From positions 20,953 to 84,952 of the forward strand of contig JAFGQN010000234.1 in assembly GCA_016935665.1 (NCBI GenBank): a DNA stretch of 64,000 bases, given 5' to 3'. Position numbers and translations under genes: made by a program. Positions 28,631 to 38,680 of the stretch are shown one piece after another (position 1 is the first letter of the stretch; every line of letters begins with the position of its first letter). The stretch is from Deltaproteobacteria bacterium (GTDB taxonomy: Bacteria > Myxococcota_A > Polyangia > JAAYKL01). The notes under the pieces were generated by a model. The model was not told where the DNA came from. It searched no databases and saw nothing but the letters and a program-made list of their open reading frames with translations.

Positions 28631-29890
28631 ATGACACAGATACCGGTTCAAATGTTGAAGCCCGGGATGACCATTGCGACAGATGTTCAGAACCGGCGTG
28701 GTCAGATACTTATCCCGTCCGGGGTCCGTATTACGGAAAAGCACATGCGGGGAATGAAAATCTGGGGGATAGAATCGGTAGATGTACAGCCGGAGGATTT
28801 GGATGCGGAGACACTCTCGCAATCACTTCCAAATGCGGAAGCCCCAAACGAATCGGAACTGGATTCATATCTTTCCCACCTGTTTGTTCACAACATGGAC
28901 AACATGCAGCATCCATTTATATTGGAGCTGGAAGAACTGTGCAGAGATGTTTTCACCCGGAAAGGTATTCCAAAAAACACTTCACAACTGGCGGTGGCAG
29001 ATACACCCGCGCCAACCGAGACACGGTCCAGAGACGAGCTCAAAAGCACCGCACTGCTGATGAAAAAAAGCAAAAACCTCGCTTCACCGCCGGATATCTA
29101 CGCCAAACTGATGGAAGCCATGGAGCGCAGCAGCAGCTCTTCCAGCAGTATTGCCGCCGTCATCGAGAACGATCCCGGACTGACGGCCCGCCTGTTGCGG
29201 ATTGTAAACAGCGCATTCTATTCCTTTCCCACTCCCATTGAGACCATTTCCCGCGCCATTACCATTGTGGGAACCGATGAGCTGCGCAACATGGTGCTGG
29301 TCACTTCTGTGATAAAACAGTTCAGCAATGGGCTGGAAGGTCTGTTGGATATGGAGCAGTTCTGGCGTCATAGTATCGCCTGTGCTCTTTTCTCCAAGAA
29401 CATCGCGGTAATGCGCAACGACCAGAATGCCGAGCGCTTCTTCACTACCGGTCTCCTGCACGATATCGGACGCCTGATTATGTATCTGGAGTTGCCCGGC
29501 GAAATGGTGGCACTGTTCAAAGAAACGCCGGATGACGACCGGGACCTTTACCGGAAAGAGCGTATGGAATTCGGTTTTACCCACGCACAGATGGGAAAGG
29601 ATTTAGCCGAAAGCTGGCGCCTGTCTCCACGTCAGGCGGAAGCGATTCAGTTGCATCACGCGCCCAAAGGCGCCAGGCGATTTCCCCTGGACACTGCCAT
29701 TTTGCATGTGGCGGACATTCTTACCAATGCGTTGCGCATCGGAACCAGCGGTAGTCTGCGGATTCCACAGTTTGTGCCGGATACATATGAACAACTCCGA
29801 TTTCGGCCAGGCGCACTGGCCAGACTTAGTCAGGATGTGGAGCGTGAAGTGTCCGAACTGATTCGCGCGTTCCATGAGAAAAAACAATGA
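28631..29890 (+). CDS. HDOD-domain signalling protein
   Basis: 419 residues. The first 55 residues ([20 protein letters not shown]...[11 protein letters not shown]) are the small beta domain often found before HD-type output domains. About 145-340 is an HDOD domain: [20 protein letters not shown], the [17 protein letters not shown] helix, [11 protein letters not shown] and [16 protein letters not shown]. It keeps an HD pair but HDOD proteins usually lack phosphodiesterase activity and act in regulation. Its stop overlaps the ATG of the following hybrid kinase (ATGA), so the two are translationally coupled and likely act in one pathway. Confidence 0.88.
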   Translation: MTQIPVQMLKPGMTIATDVQNRRGQILIPSGVRITEKHMRGMKIWGIESVDVQPEDLDAETLSQSLPNAEAPNESELDSYLSHLFVHNMDNMQHPFILELEELCRDVFTRKGIPKNTSQLAVADTPAPTETRSRDELKSTALLMKKSKNLASPPDIYAKLMEAMERSSSSSSSIAAVIENDPGLTARLLRIVNSAFYSFPTPIETISRAITIVGTDELRNMVLVTSVIKQFSNGLEGLLDMEQFWRHSIACALFSKNIAVMRNDQNAERFFTTGLLHDIGRLIMYLELPGEMVALFKETPDDDRDLYRKERMEFGFTHAQMGKDLAESWRLSPRQAEAIQLHHAPKGARRFPLDTAILHVADILTNALRIGTSGSLRIPQFVPDTYEQLRFRPGALARLSQDVEREVSELIRAFHEKKQ

Positions 29891-32547
29891 TGGAAAGCAG
29901 CGAAACTGAAAAAAGTTCCCCTCGCCCAGTTGCCCCGTCAGGACCGCCGCAAAGCTACCTCGCTGTACTCGAAAACCTGAACTCGCTGGTCGCATTTTTC
30001 GTCAACATTCAATCGGCATACACCGCCGACAACAAAGGACCTCATTCGTCGTATGAGGAACTCATCGGTTTTCTTCGGCAAACTGCATCCTTTGAAGCAG
30101 CGGGGATTGTGTTGCTGGACGACAATCTGCTGGATGTCGAACTGCCTTACTGCTTCCCCGAAAGCCATCGATGTGCGCTCACAAAGGAACTCGATTCCCT
30201 GATTGAGAGGGATCTGTTTGCCTGGGCACTCAACCAGAATCATGTGGTACAGATTCCAACCCACGATGATGAAAAAAATATTGTACTCGGTCTAATGGCC
30301 ACGTCCCAGCGAACATACGGCATGGTGATTGGGGTACTTAATGAAAAACTAATTTCGGAGCCAGACAAACGCATGTTCTCCATCGCTTGCCTGACAACGG
30401 CCATCACTGTCGAAAATCTACAGCTCACTCGAGAAATCCGCACCTGGAATGAAGACCTGCAACACCAGGTGGAGAAACGGACGGAAGCGCTTGAAGCCAC
30501 CACGCGCAAATTAAAAAAAACAGTGGAAATTGCCAACGCGGCCGCGCTGGAAGCACAGCAGGCGAATCAGGCGAAAAGTGATTTCCTCGCCAAAATGAGC
30601 CACGAAATCCGAACACCCATGAACGGTGTCCTGGGCATGACTCAGTTGCTGCTCAATACGAAACTGGATCAGCGACAACACATGTATGCCAATACCATTC
30701 GTGACAGTGCAGATGGGCTATTAACGATCATCAACGATATTCTGGATTTTTCCAAAGTGGAAGCCGGAAAGCTGGAGTTGGCAGACTCTGAATTCGATAT
30801 TCGGCAAGTGTTGGAGGAGATGTTGGATTTACTGTCCCCCAAAGCCGCACAAAAAGACATCGAGCTGATTCTCAATGTCGATCCCCTTATCCCCGAACGT
30901 CTTGTGGGCGACCCCGTTCGCCTCAGACAGGTTGTGGTTAATCTGGCCGGAAACGCTGTTAAATTTACCCAAAGGGGACATGTTCTCGTCAAAGTGACGC
31001 AAATCCGCCCGCCCGATACCCACGTTCACCTGAAATTCCAGATTGAAGACACTGGCATTGGCATTGCTCAAAACCGAATCGCATCATTGTTTCAGCCGTT
31101 TGTTCAGGCGGACAGTTCCATAACCAGGCAGTTTGAAGGAACTGGCCTTGGATTATCCATTTCGAGACAACTGCTGGCACTGATGAACAGCACCATCGAC
31201 GTGGATAGTGTAGAGGGAAAAGGCAGTCAATTTCATTTCGAATTACAGCTGCCGCTGGCGAGGGCAGACAAGACTGCAAAACTGGTGCAACAGTTAAAGA
31301 ACAAACACTTCCTATCGCTTTGGTGCAGCCCCGAACTGGAGTCACAAATATCAGCGATGATCGAATATGCCGGAGGAGAGTTATTTTCGACAAGGGATTC
31401 TCTTTCCGCATTCAAACAGTTGGCAACATCTGCAGCCGATCCGAATTTTGCAGCTATGCTGATAAATGTGGACAGCAACAAAATTGAAGAAGTGCTCGGT
31501 TTCATTCATTCAGTGCAGGAAGAATCAAACCTTGCGGATAGACATCTGCTTCTGCTGCAGAACCAAAGCGAGGAGCCCCTCTCCCCGTTTCGGGAACTCG
31601 CGCCCTCGTTGAATGTCCTGTATAAACCCATCAAACATCGGGAATTGATCGCCGCACTCGGTACCCTTTCAGGGGTCGATACCACAGCGTCGGACCTCAT
31701 TATCCGCAATTCCGTGTCTCCTGACAATGCATTGGAAACGGACAATTATGAATCGCTGGTCCCTCGCCATGTCCTCGTGGTTGATGACAACGAAACCAAC
31801 AGACTGGTGACATCCGAAATGCTGAGACTTCTGGGACATACGTTTGATTGCGCGGTCAATGGGATGGATGCACTGAAAAAACTCTCATCCGACGAATACG
31901 ATTTGGTATTAATGGATGTACAGATGCCCCAGATGGATGGCATGGAAGCCACCAGACGCATCCGGCGAAATGCATCTGGAGTACTCCCCGCCGCTATTCC
32001 CATTATTGCCATGACAGCGCATGCCATGAAAGGTGACAGGGAAAAAATGATGGAATCCGGAATGAACGAATATCTCAGCAAACCGATAGAGGGCGAAGCA
32101 CTGCAGGAGGTATTGCGAAGCATCTTCGCGCTAAAAGATAAATCAGCGCGGGCCCCGCAACCCACATCTGCCGAACCAGATATCTGGAAGGAATTGCCGC
32201 TTTTCGATGAATCGGAATTTCTAGGCAGAATAATGGGACGAAGAGACGTTATGGAACGCGTATTGGATGTGTTTGTGGAGACCATTCCGGTTCAGATTCA
32301 GCAATTACACAAGTGTCTCGCAGAGAACGAACTTGTGGAGGCGGCTGCTTTTGCGCATACGCTGAAGGGCGCAGCGCTCAATGTCAGCAGTCCGGTATTG
32401 GGGAACATCGCGCTGGAGATTGAAACCGCCTGCAAAAACAACAAACCGGCAGATGCCGAGCGGTACAGAAAAAATTTCGATGGGGCGTTCACGCGATTTA
32501 AAGATTTTGTAAGGACCCATTTTCAAAGAATATCTCCAACTCCATGA
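29887..32547 (+). CDS. Hybrid histidine kinase with receiver and HPt domain
   Basis: 886 residues. N-terminal GAF-like region (about 35-190) without membrane helices, a coiled coil (about 190-225), HisKA with the phospho-His in [15 protein letters not shown], HATPase_c with [10 protein letters not shown] and [12 protein letters not shown], a degenerate receiver-like segment (about 455-585), a full receiver (about 620-740) with [12 protein letters not shown] and the Asp in [10 protein letters not shown], and a C-terminal HPt with phospho-His in [11 protein letters not shown]. This is a BarA/ArcB-like four-step phosphorelay layout. Coupled by a four-base overlap to the HDOD gene. Confidence 0.92.
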   Translation: MMESSETEKSSPRPVAPSGPPQSYLAVLENLNSLVAFFVNIQSAYTADNKGPHSSYEELIGFLRQTASFEAAGIVLLDDNLLDVELPYCFPESHRCALTKELDSLIERDLFAWALNQNHVVQIPTHDDEKNIVLGLMATSQRTYGMVIGVLNEKLISEPDKRMFSIACLTTAITVENLQLTREIRTWNEDLQHQVEKRTEALEATTRKLKKTVEIANAAALEAQQANQAKSDFLAKMSHEIRTPMNGVLGMTQLLLNTKLDQRQHMYANTIRDSADGLLTIINDILDFSKVEAGKLELADSEFDIRQVLEEMLDLLSPKAAQKDIELILNVDPLIPERLVGDPVRLRQVVVNLAGNAVKFTQRGHVLVKVTQIRPPDTHVHLKFQIEDTGIGIAQNRIASLFQPFVQADSSITRQFEGTGLGLSISRQLLALMNSTIDVDSVEGKGSQFHFELQLPLARADKTAKLVQQLKNKHFLSLWCSPELESQISAMIEYAGGELFSTRDSLSAFKQLATSAADPNFAAMLINVDSNKIEEVLGFIHSVQEESNLADRHLLLLQNQSEEPLSPFRELAPSLNVLYKPIKHRELIAALGTLSGVDTTASDLIIRNSVSPDNALETDNYESLVPRHVLVVDDNETNRLVTSEMLRLLGHTFDCAVNGMDALKKLSSDEYDLVLMDVQMPQMDGMEATRRIRRNASGVLPAAIPIIAMTAHAMKGDREKMMESGMNEYLSKPIEGEALQEVLRSIFALKDKSARAPQPTSAEPDIWKELPLFDESEFLGRIMGRRDVMERVLDVFVETIPVQIQQLHKCLAENELVEAAAFAHTLKGAALNVSSPVLGNIALEIETACKNNKPADAERYRKNFDGAFTRFKDFVRTHFQRISPTP

Positions 32548-32702
32548 AGGGTAAAAGATAATGTGCACACTAATTTGCGACAACTTCTTCTGATTAAAGC
32601 ATAATTAACAGAAATTCAATCATACGACCTGCGACAGAAACTGTTTTTCAATTATATCTGATGCGGATTGACAGCCGGTGTGTTTCACCTCATAAGGAGG
32701 CT

Positions 32703-34289
32703 ATGGGCGTATTCAACCAAAGCTATCTCATTCTGTTTATCATCATCACACTCGGCTTTGTCCTTGGCAGAATCAAAATCAAAGGGATTTCGCTCGACAT
32801 TTCCGCTGTCATTTTTGTGGCGCTGCTGTTTGGTCATTTCGGATACACTGTTCCAAAGGATATCCAGTTTATTGGCTTGCTGCTGTTTGTCTTTACCGTG
32901 GGAATTTCGGCAGGTCCCGGTTTTTTTGAATCCTTTAAATCCAGCGGAAAACAGCTTAGCATTCTGGCGGTGCTTCTGATTTTTTCAGCCGGGGCAATCA
33001 CTGTTGCAGCCGCATATCTGTTCGACGTGGACATGCCCATCGCCATAGGTCTTTTCACCGGCGCTCTCACCAGTACCCCGGGGCTTGCGGTGGCCATTGA
33101 CACCACGCACACATCACTGCCGTCCATTGGATACGGTGTGGCCTACCCCTTTGGGGTCCTTGGCGTCATTCTATTTGTCAAACTGCTGCCAGCCATATCC
33201 AAAGTGAACATTGCAAAAGAGGAAACCAGTCTTCGCGCCCGGCAGCAACTGGCGAACCCCGAAATATACCCCCGTCATTACGTGGTCAACAACGCACATG
33301 TGGCAGGAAAAACGCTGGGGGAATTAAACATTCGCGAAATGACCGGCGCCACCATATCCAGGGTCCAGCAGAATGACATATCGTTTACGCCAACAATCGA
33401 TACAACTCTTGATACGGGAAATCTGGTGAAGGCCGTGGGTACCGCCTGGGCCCACGAAAAAGTGAAGGTGCTCATCGGAGATGAGACTGACGCCGAAATT
33501 CCGTTGAGTACCAGCTACCAGGTGCTTTCCGTGCTGGTCAGCAATAAAGACGTTGTGGGAAAGACTCTGGCTCAGTTACAGTTGTTCACCACTTACAATG
33601 CTACAATTACACGTATTAAACGCAGTGGCATATACATTTCTCCTGCCCCGCATGTCCGTCTGCAATTGGGAGACAAACTGGTCGTCGCCTGTGACAAAGA
33701 TCATATGTCCCAGGTAATTCGCCTGCTGGGCAACAACAATAAAAAATTGTCCGATACCGATTTTCTGCCCATCGCTCTTGGAATCGTTATTGGATTTCTC
33801 GCAGGACAGATTCAATTCTCACTGACAAACAACGTCTCATTCAGCCTGGGTCTGACAGGAGGCGTTCTGCTGACCGCCATCGTCCTTGGGAAACTTGGAA
33901 AAACCGGTCCTTTGGTATGGACCATGTCCGGTACAGCCAACAATCTGTTGCGCATTATTGGTCTGCTGTTCTTTTTATCCGCAGTGGGAACAACGGCAGG
34001 TGCCAATATCGTTTCGACCTTTCAGCAGTACGGATTCAAACTGTTTCTCATCGGCGCGGTAATCACCGTTCTGCCGATGGCCATTGCCACGCTCGCCGCC
34101 AAAATCTTTTTCAAGTTGAATATGATAACGCTATTGGGTGCGCTCACCGGCGCCATGACCAGTTCGCCCGGTCTTGCTGCCGCCGACAGCATGACGGATT
34201 TGAACGAACCGCACATCGCCTATGCCACAGTCTACCCCATTGCCATGGTATCCCTCATTGTGTGTGTACAGATAATGGGCCACCTCTAA
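32703..34289 (+). CDS. AspT/YidE-family transporter with two TrkA-C domains
   Basis: 528 residues from ATG 32703, behind AAGGAGGCT; an upstream in-frame ATG at 32661 lacks a site. Two blocks of about five membrane helices flank a cytoplasmic middle (about 170-350) with two TrkA-C-like domains (VNNAHVAGKTLGELNIREMT and VSNKDVVGKTLAQLQLF). Both halves carry the mirrored motif GALTSTPGLAVA and GAMTSSPGLAAA, diagnostic of the AspT/YidE/YbjL (AAEx) family. AspT exchanges aspartate for alanine; the substrate of this member is unknown. Single gene, inner membrane. Confidence 0.88.
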   Translation: MGVFNQSYLILFIIITLGFVLGRIKIKGISLDISAVIFVALLFGHFGYTVPKDIQFIGLLLFVFTVGISAGPGFFESFKSSGKQLSILAVLLIFSAGAITVAAAYLFDVDMPIAIGLFTGALTSTPGLAVAIDTTHTSLPSIGYGVAYPFGVLGVILFVKLLPAISKVNIAKEETSLRARQQLANPEIYPRHYVVNNAHVAGKTLGELNIREMTGATISRVQQNDISFTPTIDTTLDTGNLVKAVGTAWAHEKVKVLIGDETDAEIPLSTSYQVLSVLVSNKDVVGKTLAQLQLFTTYNATITRIKRSGIYISPAPHVRLQLGDKLVVACDKDHMSQVIRLLGNNNKKLSDTDFLPIALGIVIGFLAGQIQFSLTNNVSFSLGLTGGVLLTAIVLGKLGKTGPLVWTMSGTANNLLRIIGLLFFLSAVGTTAGANIVSTFQQYGFKLFLIGAVITVLPMAIATLAAKIFFKLNMITLLGALTGAMTSSPGLAAADSMTDLNEPHIAYATVYPIAMVSLIVCVQIMGHL

Positions 34290-34295
34290 ACAGAA

Positions 34296-35984
34296 TCACA
34301 GCGTCGGTGGCTGCCAATTCACGGTAATGCGTTCGCCCACCGCCGGTAGCTGTATCGTTATCAATCGGTGTTGTTCAGCCGTTAAGAAGCACGTGTTTTT
34401 CATGTCTCCAGGAACTATGACCTTGATTTTTGTTGGCAGGTGGTTGGCCACTTCCATAACTTTCACTGTCATCTGCGCCCTGCGCACAGTATCTCCCGCT
34501 TTCATTGGCGCATCCGAGGGCCGATACAGCTTCAGCCACGAATCCACCACACCGGTATCACTCTGGACAATCAACTCGTTTTCCCCCTCGCGGGTTATTT
34601 GCACCGGGCTATTGGAAATGGTGAACTGCATCCAGCTCTCAAAAACATTGCCTTTATGTGCCGATAAAATGAATGGCGCCATCACAGACATCATGGGGTC
34701 TGCGTTAATCAAAAAAAACCGACCATGGGATGGACAATTCACCTCGGACTGCTGCCCCCCCTCCACCAGAGCCTGACTGCCTTTGTAAATAAAAAAAGAT
34801 GCGCCAACCCTCGAAAGCGGAGATAGCAACAGCAGCCCTGTTGTCAGCACACCGCCTGCGGCATATGACCAAAAGCGCGCCATACGTGAGGGTTGTTTAA
34901 AGAGAGTTGTCAAAATTTCGGCAGCAACGCCGCAAAAGAAAATTGCTGAGAGAAGCGAGCCTCGTCCTTCCACCAACCCCGACATTTCCGGCAGCATGCA
35001 CAAAAATGTAGCTGGAATCATCCAGCGAAACAGCTCTTTTTGTGCACCTGACCGATTTGCTCGGGAGAGCATGAGTGCACCAAACCAAATCCATAGACAA
35101 ATCACCCCCGCCACAACAGGGATTTGTGACGTTTTCGGAAGTACGCGAAGCATTGCTGGAAGCCCCATGGAAAATGACGCCATCAACGCCAGCATTTTGG
35201 ATGGAACCGTCTGCAGTGCCCCCACGGGATCATCGAATGGCGTCACATACAAACCGGAGCCGCGGGCCCCATATCCGGCGACGACATATGCCGTCAAATA
35301 GACTGCGCCAATCACCAGCACAGGAGTCAGGTCGCGCAGCTTTTGCCTGAATGGCGAATCGTTCAACCACCCAAAACATGCAGCGGCAAATAAAAATGCC
35401 ACTCCTGATTCACTGGTATTCAACGACAGGATAAAGAGCAGCAAAAAAGCAACTTCATATTTTCGTCGCTTTGTCTCCCGCCACATCACCATCGCCACCA
35501 TGGCCCAGACGAGCATGGCGGCAACCATAATTGAATGTCGCGCCGCAATCCAGCCTGCGGCCCATGTGTGAAACAACCCCATGGAAAAAAACAACCCGGC
35601 CCATTTTTGTGCACACGGCGAAAGTACCATCTCAAAAAAACGGAATGCCCCAAAAAGCATCAGTACGAGCCAGAGAGCTGACTGCGCATGGGCCCCAATT
35701 GGCGAATCAGGCCATAAGGTAAAATCAAGATGAAGAGAAAGGCTGGCCAGAGGACGCCAGAATCGCAAGCTGAACGATTCGTGCATCCACCAGGGCATTT
35801 GTTCCGCACTGTCGTCATCAAAAAAGTCGTAGTACGAAAACGGCGTAACAGGTGGACTCTGTGTATCAGTAAAAAAATAGTCGTCGTTCAAATATCCCGA
35901 CGCCAGTGCAGGAGTGATAAGCAGAAGGCTTATCCCAATGCAGATTAATTTGGTCGACCATCTATTTTTTTTGCACGGTTTCAT
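34296..35984 (-). CDS. Polytopic membrane protein, GT-C-glycosyltransferase-like
   Basis: 562 residues from ATG 35984, with GGGGAGT upstream. After a first membrane helix comes an acidic loop with YLNDDYFFTD and then WRPLASLSLHLDFTLW, the Asp-Asp and RPL pattern of GT-C-fold membrane glycosyltransferases or their relatives. About ten helices follow to residue 400, then a soluble beta-rich domain (about 430-560) resembling an extracytoplasmic carbohydrate-binding or Ig-like fold. The donor and acceptor are unknown and the glycosyltransferase label is tentative. Convergent with the transporter gene, six bases apart. Confidence 0.6.
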   Translation of the reverse strand: MKPCKKNRWSTKLICIGISLLLITPALASGYLNDDYFFTDTQSPPVTPFSYYDFFDDDSAEQMPWWMHESFSLRFWRPLASLSLHLDFTLWPDSPIGAHAQSALWLVLMLFGAFRFFEMVLSPCAQKWAGLFFSMGLFHTWAAGWIAARHSIMVAAMLVWAMVAMVMWRETKRRKYEVAFLLLFILSLNTSESGVAFLFAAACFGWLNDSPFRQKLRDLTPVLVIGAVYLTAYVVAGYGARGSGLYVTPFDDPVGALQTVPSKMLALMASFSMGLPAMLRVLPKTSQIPVVAGVICLWIWFGALMLSRANRSGAQKELFRWMIPATFLCMLPEMSGLVEGRGSLLSAIFFCGVAAEILTTLFKQPSRMARFWSYAAGGVLTTGLLLLSPLSRVGASFFIYKGSQALVEGGQQSEVNCPSHGRFFLINADPMMSVMAPFILSAHKGNVFESWMQFTISNSPVQITREGENELIVQSDTGVVDSWLKLYRPSDAPMKAGDTVRRAQMTVKVMEVANHLPTKIKVIVPGDMKNTCFLTAEQHRLITIQLPAVGERITVNWQPPTL

Positions 35985-36105
35985 GCATACTCCCCATATC
36001 ATGCGGGCTTGCAGCGCCGTCTTCATTATTTCGCATCTTCAGGGACAGAAGCCACGGTCAATTGTTCCCTTAAATTTTTAAAATGCTTGCGTCTCCCCAA
36101 AAATC

Positions 36106-36825
36106 ATGAACTATGCGCCAATGACTCACTTGCCATTCGAAATCATATATCAGGACGATGTGCTGTTTGCCATCAACAAGCCAGCCTGGTGGGTGGTGCA
36201 TCGGGGACTGGCCAGAGACGCCAAAGTCATTGTGGATGAGTTAAAGGATATGACTTTGGACGGTAAAGTTTACCCGTTGCACCGGTTGGATCGGCAAACC
36301 AGCGGCGTACTGCTTTTTGCAAGATGCAGGGAAGTGGCGCAGACGATGCAAAAACAGTTTGACTCCAATGCACTGAAAAAAGCCTACATTGCGCTCGTCC
36401 GCGGTATCTGCCCTGAAAAAGGGCTTATCGATTCACCGGTTCCACGAACAGAAGGTGGACCAAAGGTGTTGGCGCAAACGATCTACTATAGAATTGCATC
36501 CGTCGATATACTGCCGCGCGCGGTATCACTGGTTAAAGCACTGCCCATAACCGGCCGATTTCACCAGATACGTCGTCACATGAAACATATAAATCACCCT
36601 GTCATTGGCGATGCCAACTACGGCAAAGGTGCCCTGAATCGCGCATTTAAAGAAATGTACCAACTGGAACGAATGGCGCTCCACGCCGTCGCACTACGAT
36701 TTCATCATCCGGTCACCCAACAAAAAACCACTGTTCTCGCGAGGTTACCCCTGGATCTCTCCATCCCCCTGGAAAAAATCGGATTCGATATGACACCCCC
36801 GATAATCAACGACGATATTTTTTAA
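36106..36825 (+). CDS. truC: TruC-like pseudouridine synthase (RluA family)
   Basis: 239 residues. FEIIYQDDVLFAINKPAWW and VVHRGL at the N-terminus, then the catalytic block PLHRLDRQTSGVLLFA with the Asp nucleophile, and ITGRFHQIRRHMKHINHPVI at the end define the RluA family. The short length, absence of an S4 domain and the KPaWWVVHR start agree best with TruC, which makes pseudouridine at position 65 of tRNA. Another RluA-type substrate cannot be excluded. An alternative start is ATG 36121. The gene overlaps the PhnD-like gene tail to tail by 20 bases. Confidence 0.85.
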   Translation: MNYAPMTHLPFEIIYQDDVLFAINKPAWWVVHRGLARDAKVIVDELKDMTLDGKVYPLHRLDRQTSGVLLFARCREVAQTMQKQFDSNALKKAYIALVRGICPEKGLIDSPVPRTEGGPKVLAQTIYYRIASVDILPRAVSLVKALPITGRFHQIRRHMKHINHPVIGDANYGKGALNRAFKEMYQLERMALHAVALRFHHPVTQQKTTVLARLPLDLSIPLEKIGFDMTPPIINDDIF

Positions 36826-37639
36826 GAAGCGCTTTGTAATCGGCGTCATTGGCAGGAGAGATGGATGAAATGGTAAGCGATTGACACAAGGCTTTCCCTT
36901 CGGTGGTCTGACATAGGCCAACCAGAGACTTTTTCAGTTTCTGAGCGAACTTCCTGCCATCATTAAGCACCACTACCGCCGGCGCCGGCACAGGGTCCGT
37001 GGTATAAATCTTTTTCAGCCGAGGGGAGAATTCGAGCTCCGACATGTATTTCAATGTTTCTTCATCCACAATGACAGCGCTGACCTTTCCCTCCGACAGA
37101 CTTCTCAACGCTCTCAGCGGACGGGGGTTATTCTGCATTGTCAGTTTCTGGACGCTGACCTTTTTATTCAACAGAACATTGCAAACAAATTTTTCGTCGT
37201 GCACCACCGACCCGCTCACAATACCTGAAAGTTCATGGATGTTATCTGGACCGTCCTTTGGAACGATGACGTGATATTTCTGTTCGCCTCTTCCATTGGC
37301 TTCAACTCTGGCTATCACGGTCATGCGCATTTCCTTTGCGTGCTGCGCATATATCGAAGGTCCCAGCAACGCAATACCCGGCTTCATCTGTTCCAGCCTG
37401 ATGGTTGCCTGACTGCCATCAGTGATAAAAACGCCCCGCATGCTTTCTTTTTGCAGATTCAGCTGGACTTCAAGAAACCGCAGCATTTTGTCCACAAACG
37501 GCTGTGCCTGAGCAGATGTTCCTGGGAATCCAGGCAGCAGTAGCAACAAATCCGTCGATGTGGCCGCTGCCGGCAATGCACACAGTAGAACCAGTATCAG
37601 TATCCCCATTCGATATGAAATTCTGCAGCGCGTTTTCAT
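36806..37639 (-). CDS. PhnD-like periplasmic substrate-binding protein
   Basis: 277 residues from ATG 37639 (GGAG six bases upstream). Residues 1-27 are a signal peptide ending PAAAT. Mature chain: a Rossmann-type periplasmic binding fold with LLLLPGFPGTSAQAQPFVDK, GIALLGPSIYAQH, HVIVPKDGPDNIHELSG and VSAVIVDEETLKYMSE, the pattern of phosphate/phosphonate-type (PhnD) binding proteins. There is no ABC transporter next to it, so it may serve as a sensor input or an orphan binder. It follows the LolA-like gene by nine bases on the same strand; the two are probably one transcript. Confidence 0.75.
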   Translation of the reverse strand: MKTRCRISYRMGILILVLLCALPAAATSTDLLLLLPGFPGTSAQAQPFVDKMLRFLEVQLNLQKESMRGVFITDGSQATIRLEQMKPGIALLGPSIYAQHAKEMRMTVIARVEANGRGEQKYHVIVPKDGPDNIHELSGIVSGSVVHDEKFVCNVLLNKKVSVQKLTMQNNPRPLRALRSLSEGKVSAVIVDEETLKYMSELEFSPRLKKIYTTDPVPAPAVVVLNDGRKFAQKLKKSLVGLCQTTEGKALCQSLTISSISPANDADYKALLKKYRR

Positions 37640-37648
37640 CACTGGCTC

Positions 37649-38446
37649 CTATTTGCCGCGCATGAGCGCGCGCCTTGTAAACAGACTGTCTGGAATATTT
37701 TGATTTACTTTGCACCCAAGAAACGTCATTCGAGTCTGAGAGCCGGTCAGATGATCCGTGTATGTGAATTTCGTTGGCATGGTTACTGCTGTCGCGCCAC
37801 TTTTATCCTTAAAAGTTTTCCACTCTTCACGAACCTGTGTCTTCACCTTTTTTCCATCCTGATTGTAGGATTCAATACGTTCAACTCCCTCATATCGTTT
37901 GGACACGGTAACTATCATCTTTGCGTAAGTGGTTTCGGTGTTTTTCTCCGGTGATAAATTGAGCACCCAGCTATTTTCCGTTTCCTTCAGGATAACTCCA
38001 TTCCAACCTTTAGACAGTGCCGCCGTGCCCAATTCCTCCCCTGAAACATCTGTCCCCATGAACCCCTGATTGTTGACGTGAGATGCCACTCGGCGAACCT
38101 TTTTGTATGACGGCATGTATACATACGTTACCTTGTCTTCGGTGGTGACGATGGCGGTCCCAGCGAGATCCCCCGGAGCCAGAAATGTGATGTGCTTTTT
38201 ATTGAGTCCCTTTAAAATTACTTTGAAAGTCATGGTCTTAATTACTTTTTTAGACCGGATCACCTCCAGCTCAACCGTGTAGGTGGAGTCCTCCATTTTC
38301 AGCAGATTCCTGTCTACCAGATTCAATACATCTGTGGCGCTCATTTTTTTTTCAGTGGCAAAAATGTGCGATGTTATCAACAAGGTGCTGCAAATCAAGG
38401 TGATTAGAAAAAGAGCATGAAGAGCCCGTCTGTTGTTTCCTGTCAT
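37649..38446 (-). CDS. Outer-membrane lipoprotein-sorting-like protein (LolA-like)
   Basis: 265 residues. Signal peptide about 1-30 (LFLITLICSTLLITSHIFA). The mature part is a half-barrel: TVELEVIRSKKVIKTMTFKV, KKHITFLAPGDLAGTAIVTT, VTYVYMPSYKKVRRVASH and a C-terminal FTYTDHLTGSQTRMTFLGCK, matching the family annotated as outer membrane lipoprotein-sorting protein (LolA-like). The GTDVSGEEL loop is typical. Likely periplasmic lipid or lipoprotein handling. Members often neighbour RND-type exporters, which are not seen here. First gene of a pair with the PhnD-like protein. Confidence 0.78.
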   Translation of the reverse strand: MTGNNRRALHALFLITLICSTLLITSHIFATEKKMSATDVLNLVDRNLLKMEDSTYTVELEVIRSKKVIKTMTFKVILKGLNKKHITFLAPGDLAGTAIVTTEDKVTYVYMPSYKKVRRVASHVNNQGFMGTDVSGEELGTAALSKGWNGVILKETENSWVLNLSPEKNTETTYAKMIVTVSKRYEGVERIESYNQDGKKVKTQVREEWKTFKDKSGATAVTMPTKFTYTDHLTGSQTRMTFLGCKVNQNIPDSLFTRRALMRGK

Positions 38447-38680
38447 AAATTACTCCTGCTGGAAGTGAATGATTTAATTACCTCTGCTAGCCGGGGAACG
38501 CCCCAGTTGACACTGACGTCAGAATACCAAAAAATGTTCAAAACGCCATTTTCAATGTCCCAACAAATCGATATTTGAATCATATTCACCACCATACGCA
38601 GTATTAGCCCTTCCAACATTCATACAGAATGCAACTCTTGCGTAAGATACCTTGACACTTTTTCAGTGTTTTCTTAGCTT
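38447..38680. other. Divergent intergenic region
   Basis: 234 bases between the LolA-like gene (minus) and the ligand-less MBL-like gene (plus); it should hold both promoters. TTGACA-like TTGACACTTT at 38652-38661 is a candidate -35, but no matching -10 is clear. Confidence 0.3.
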
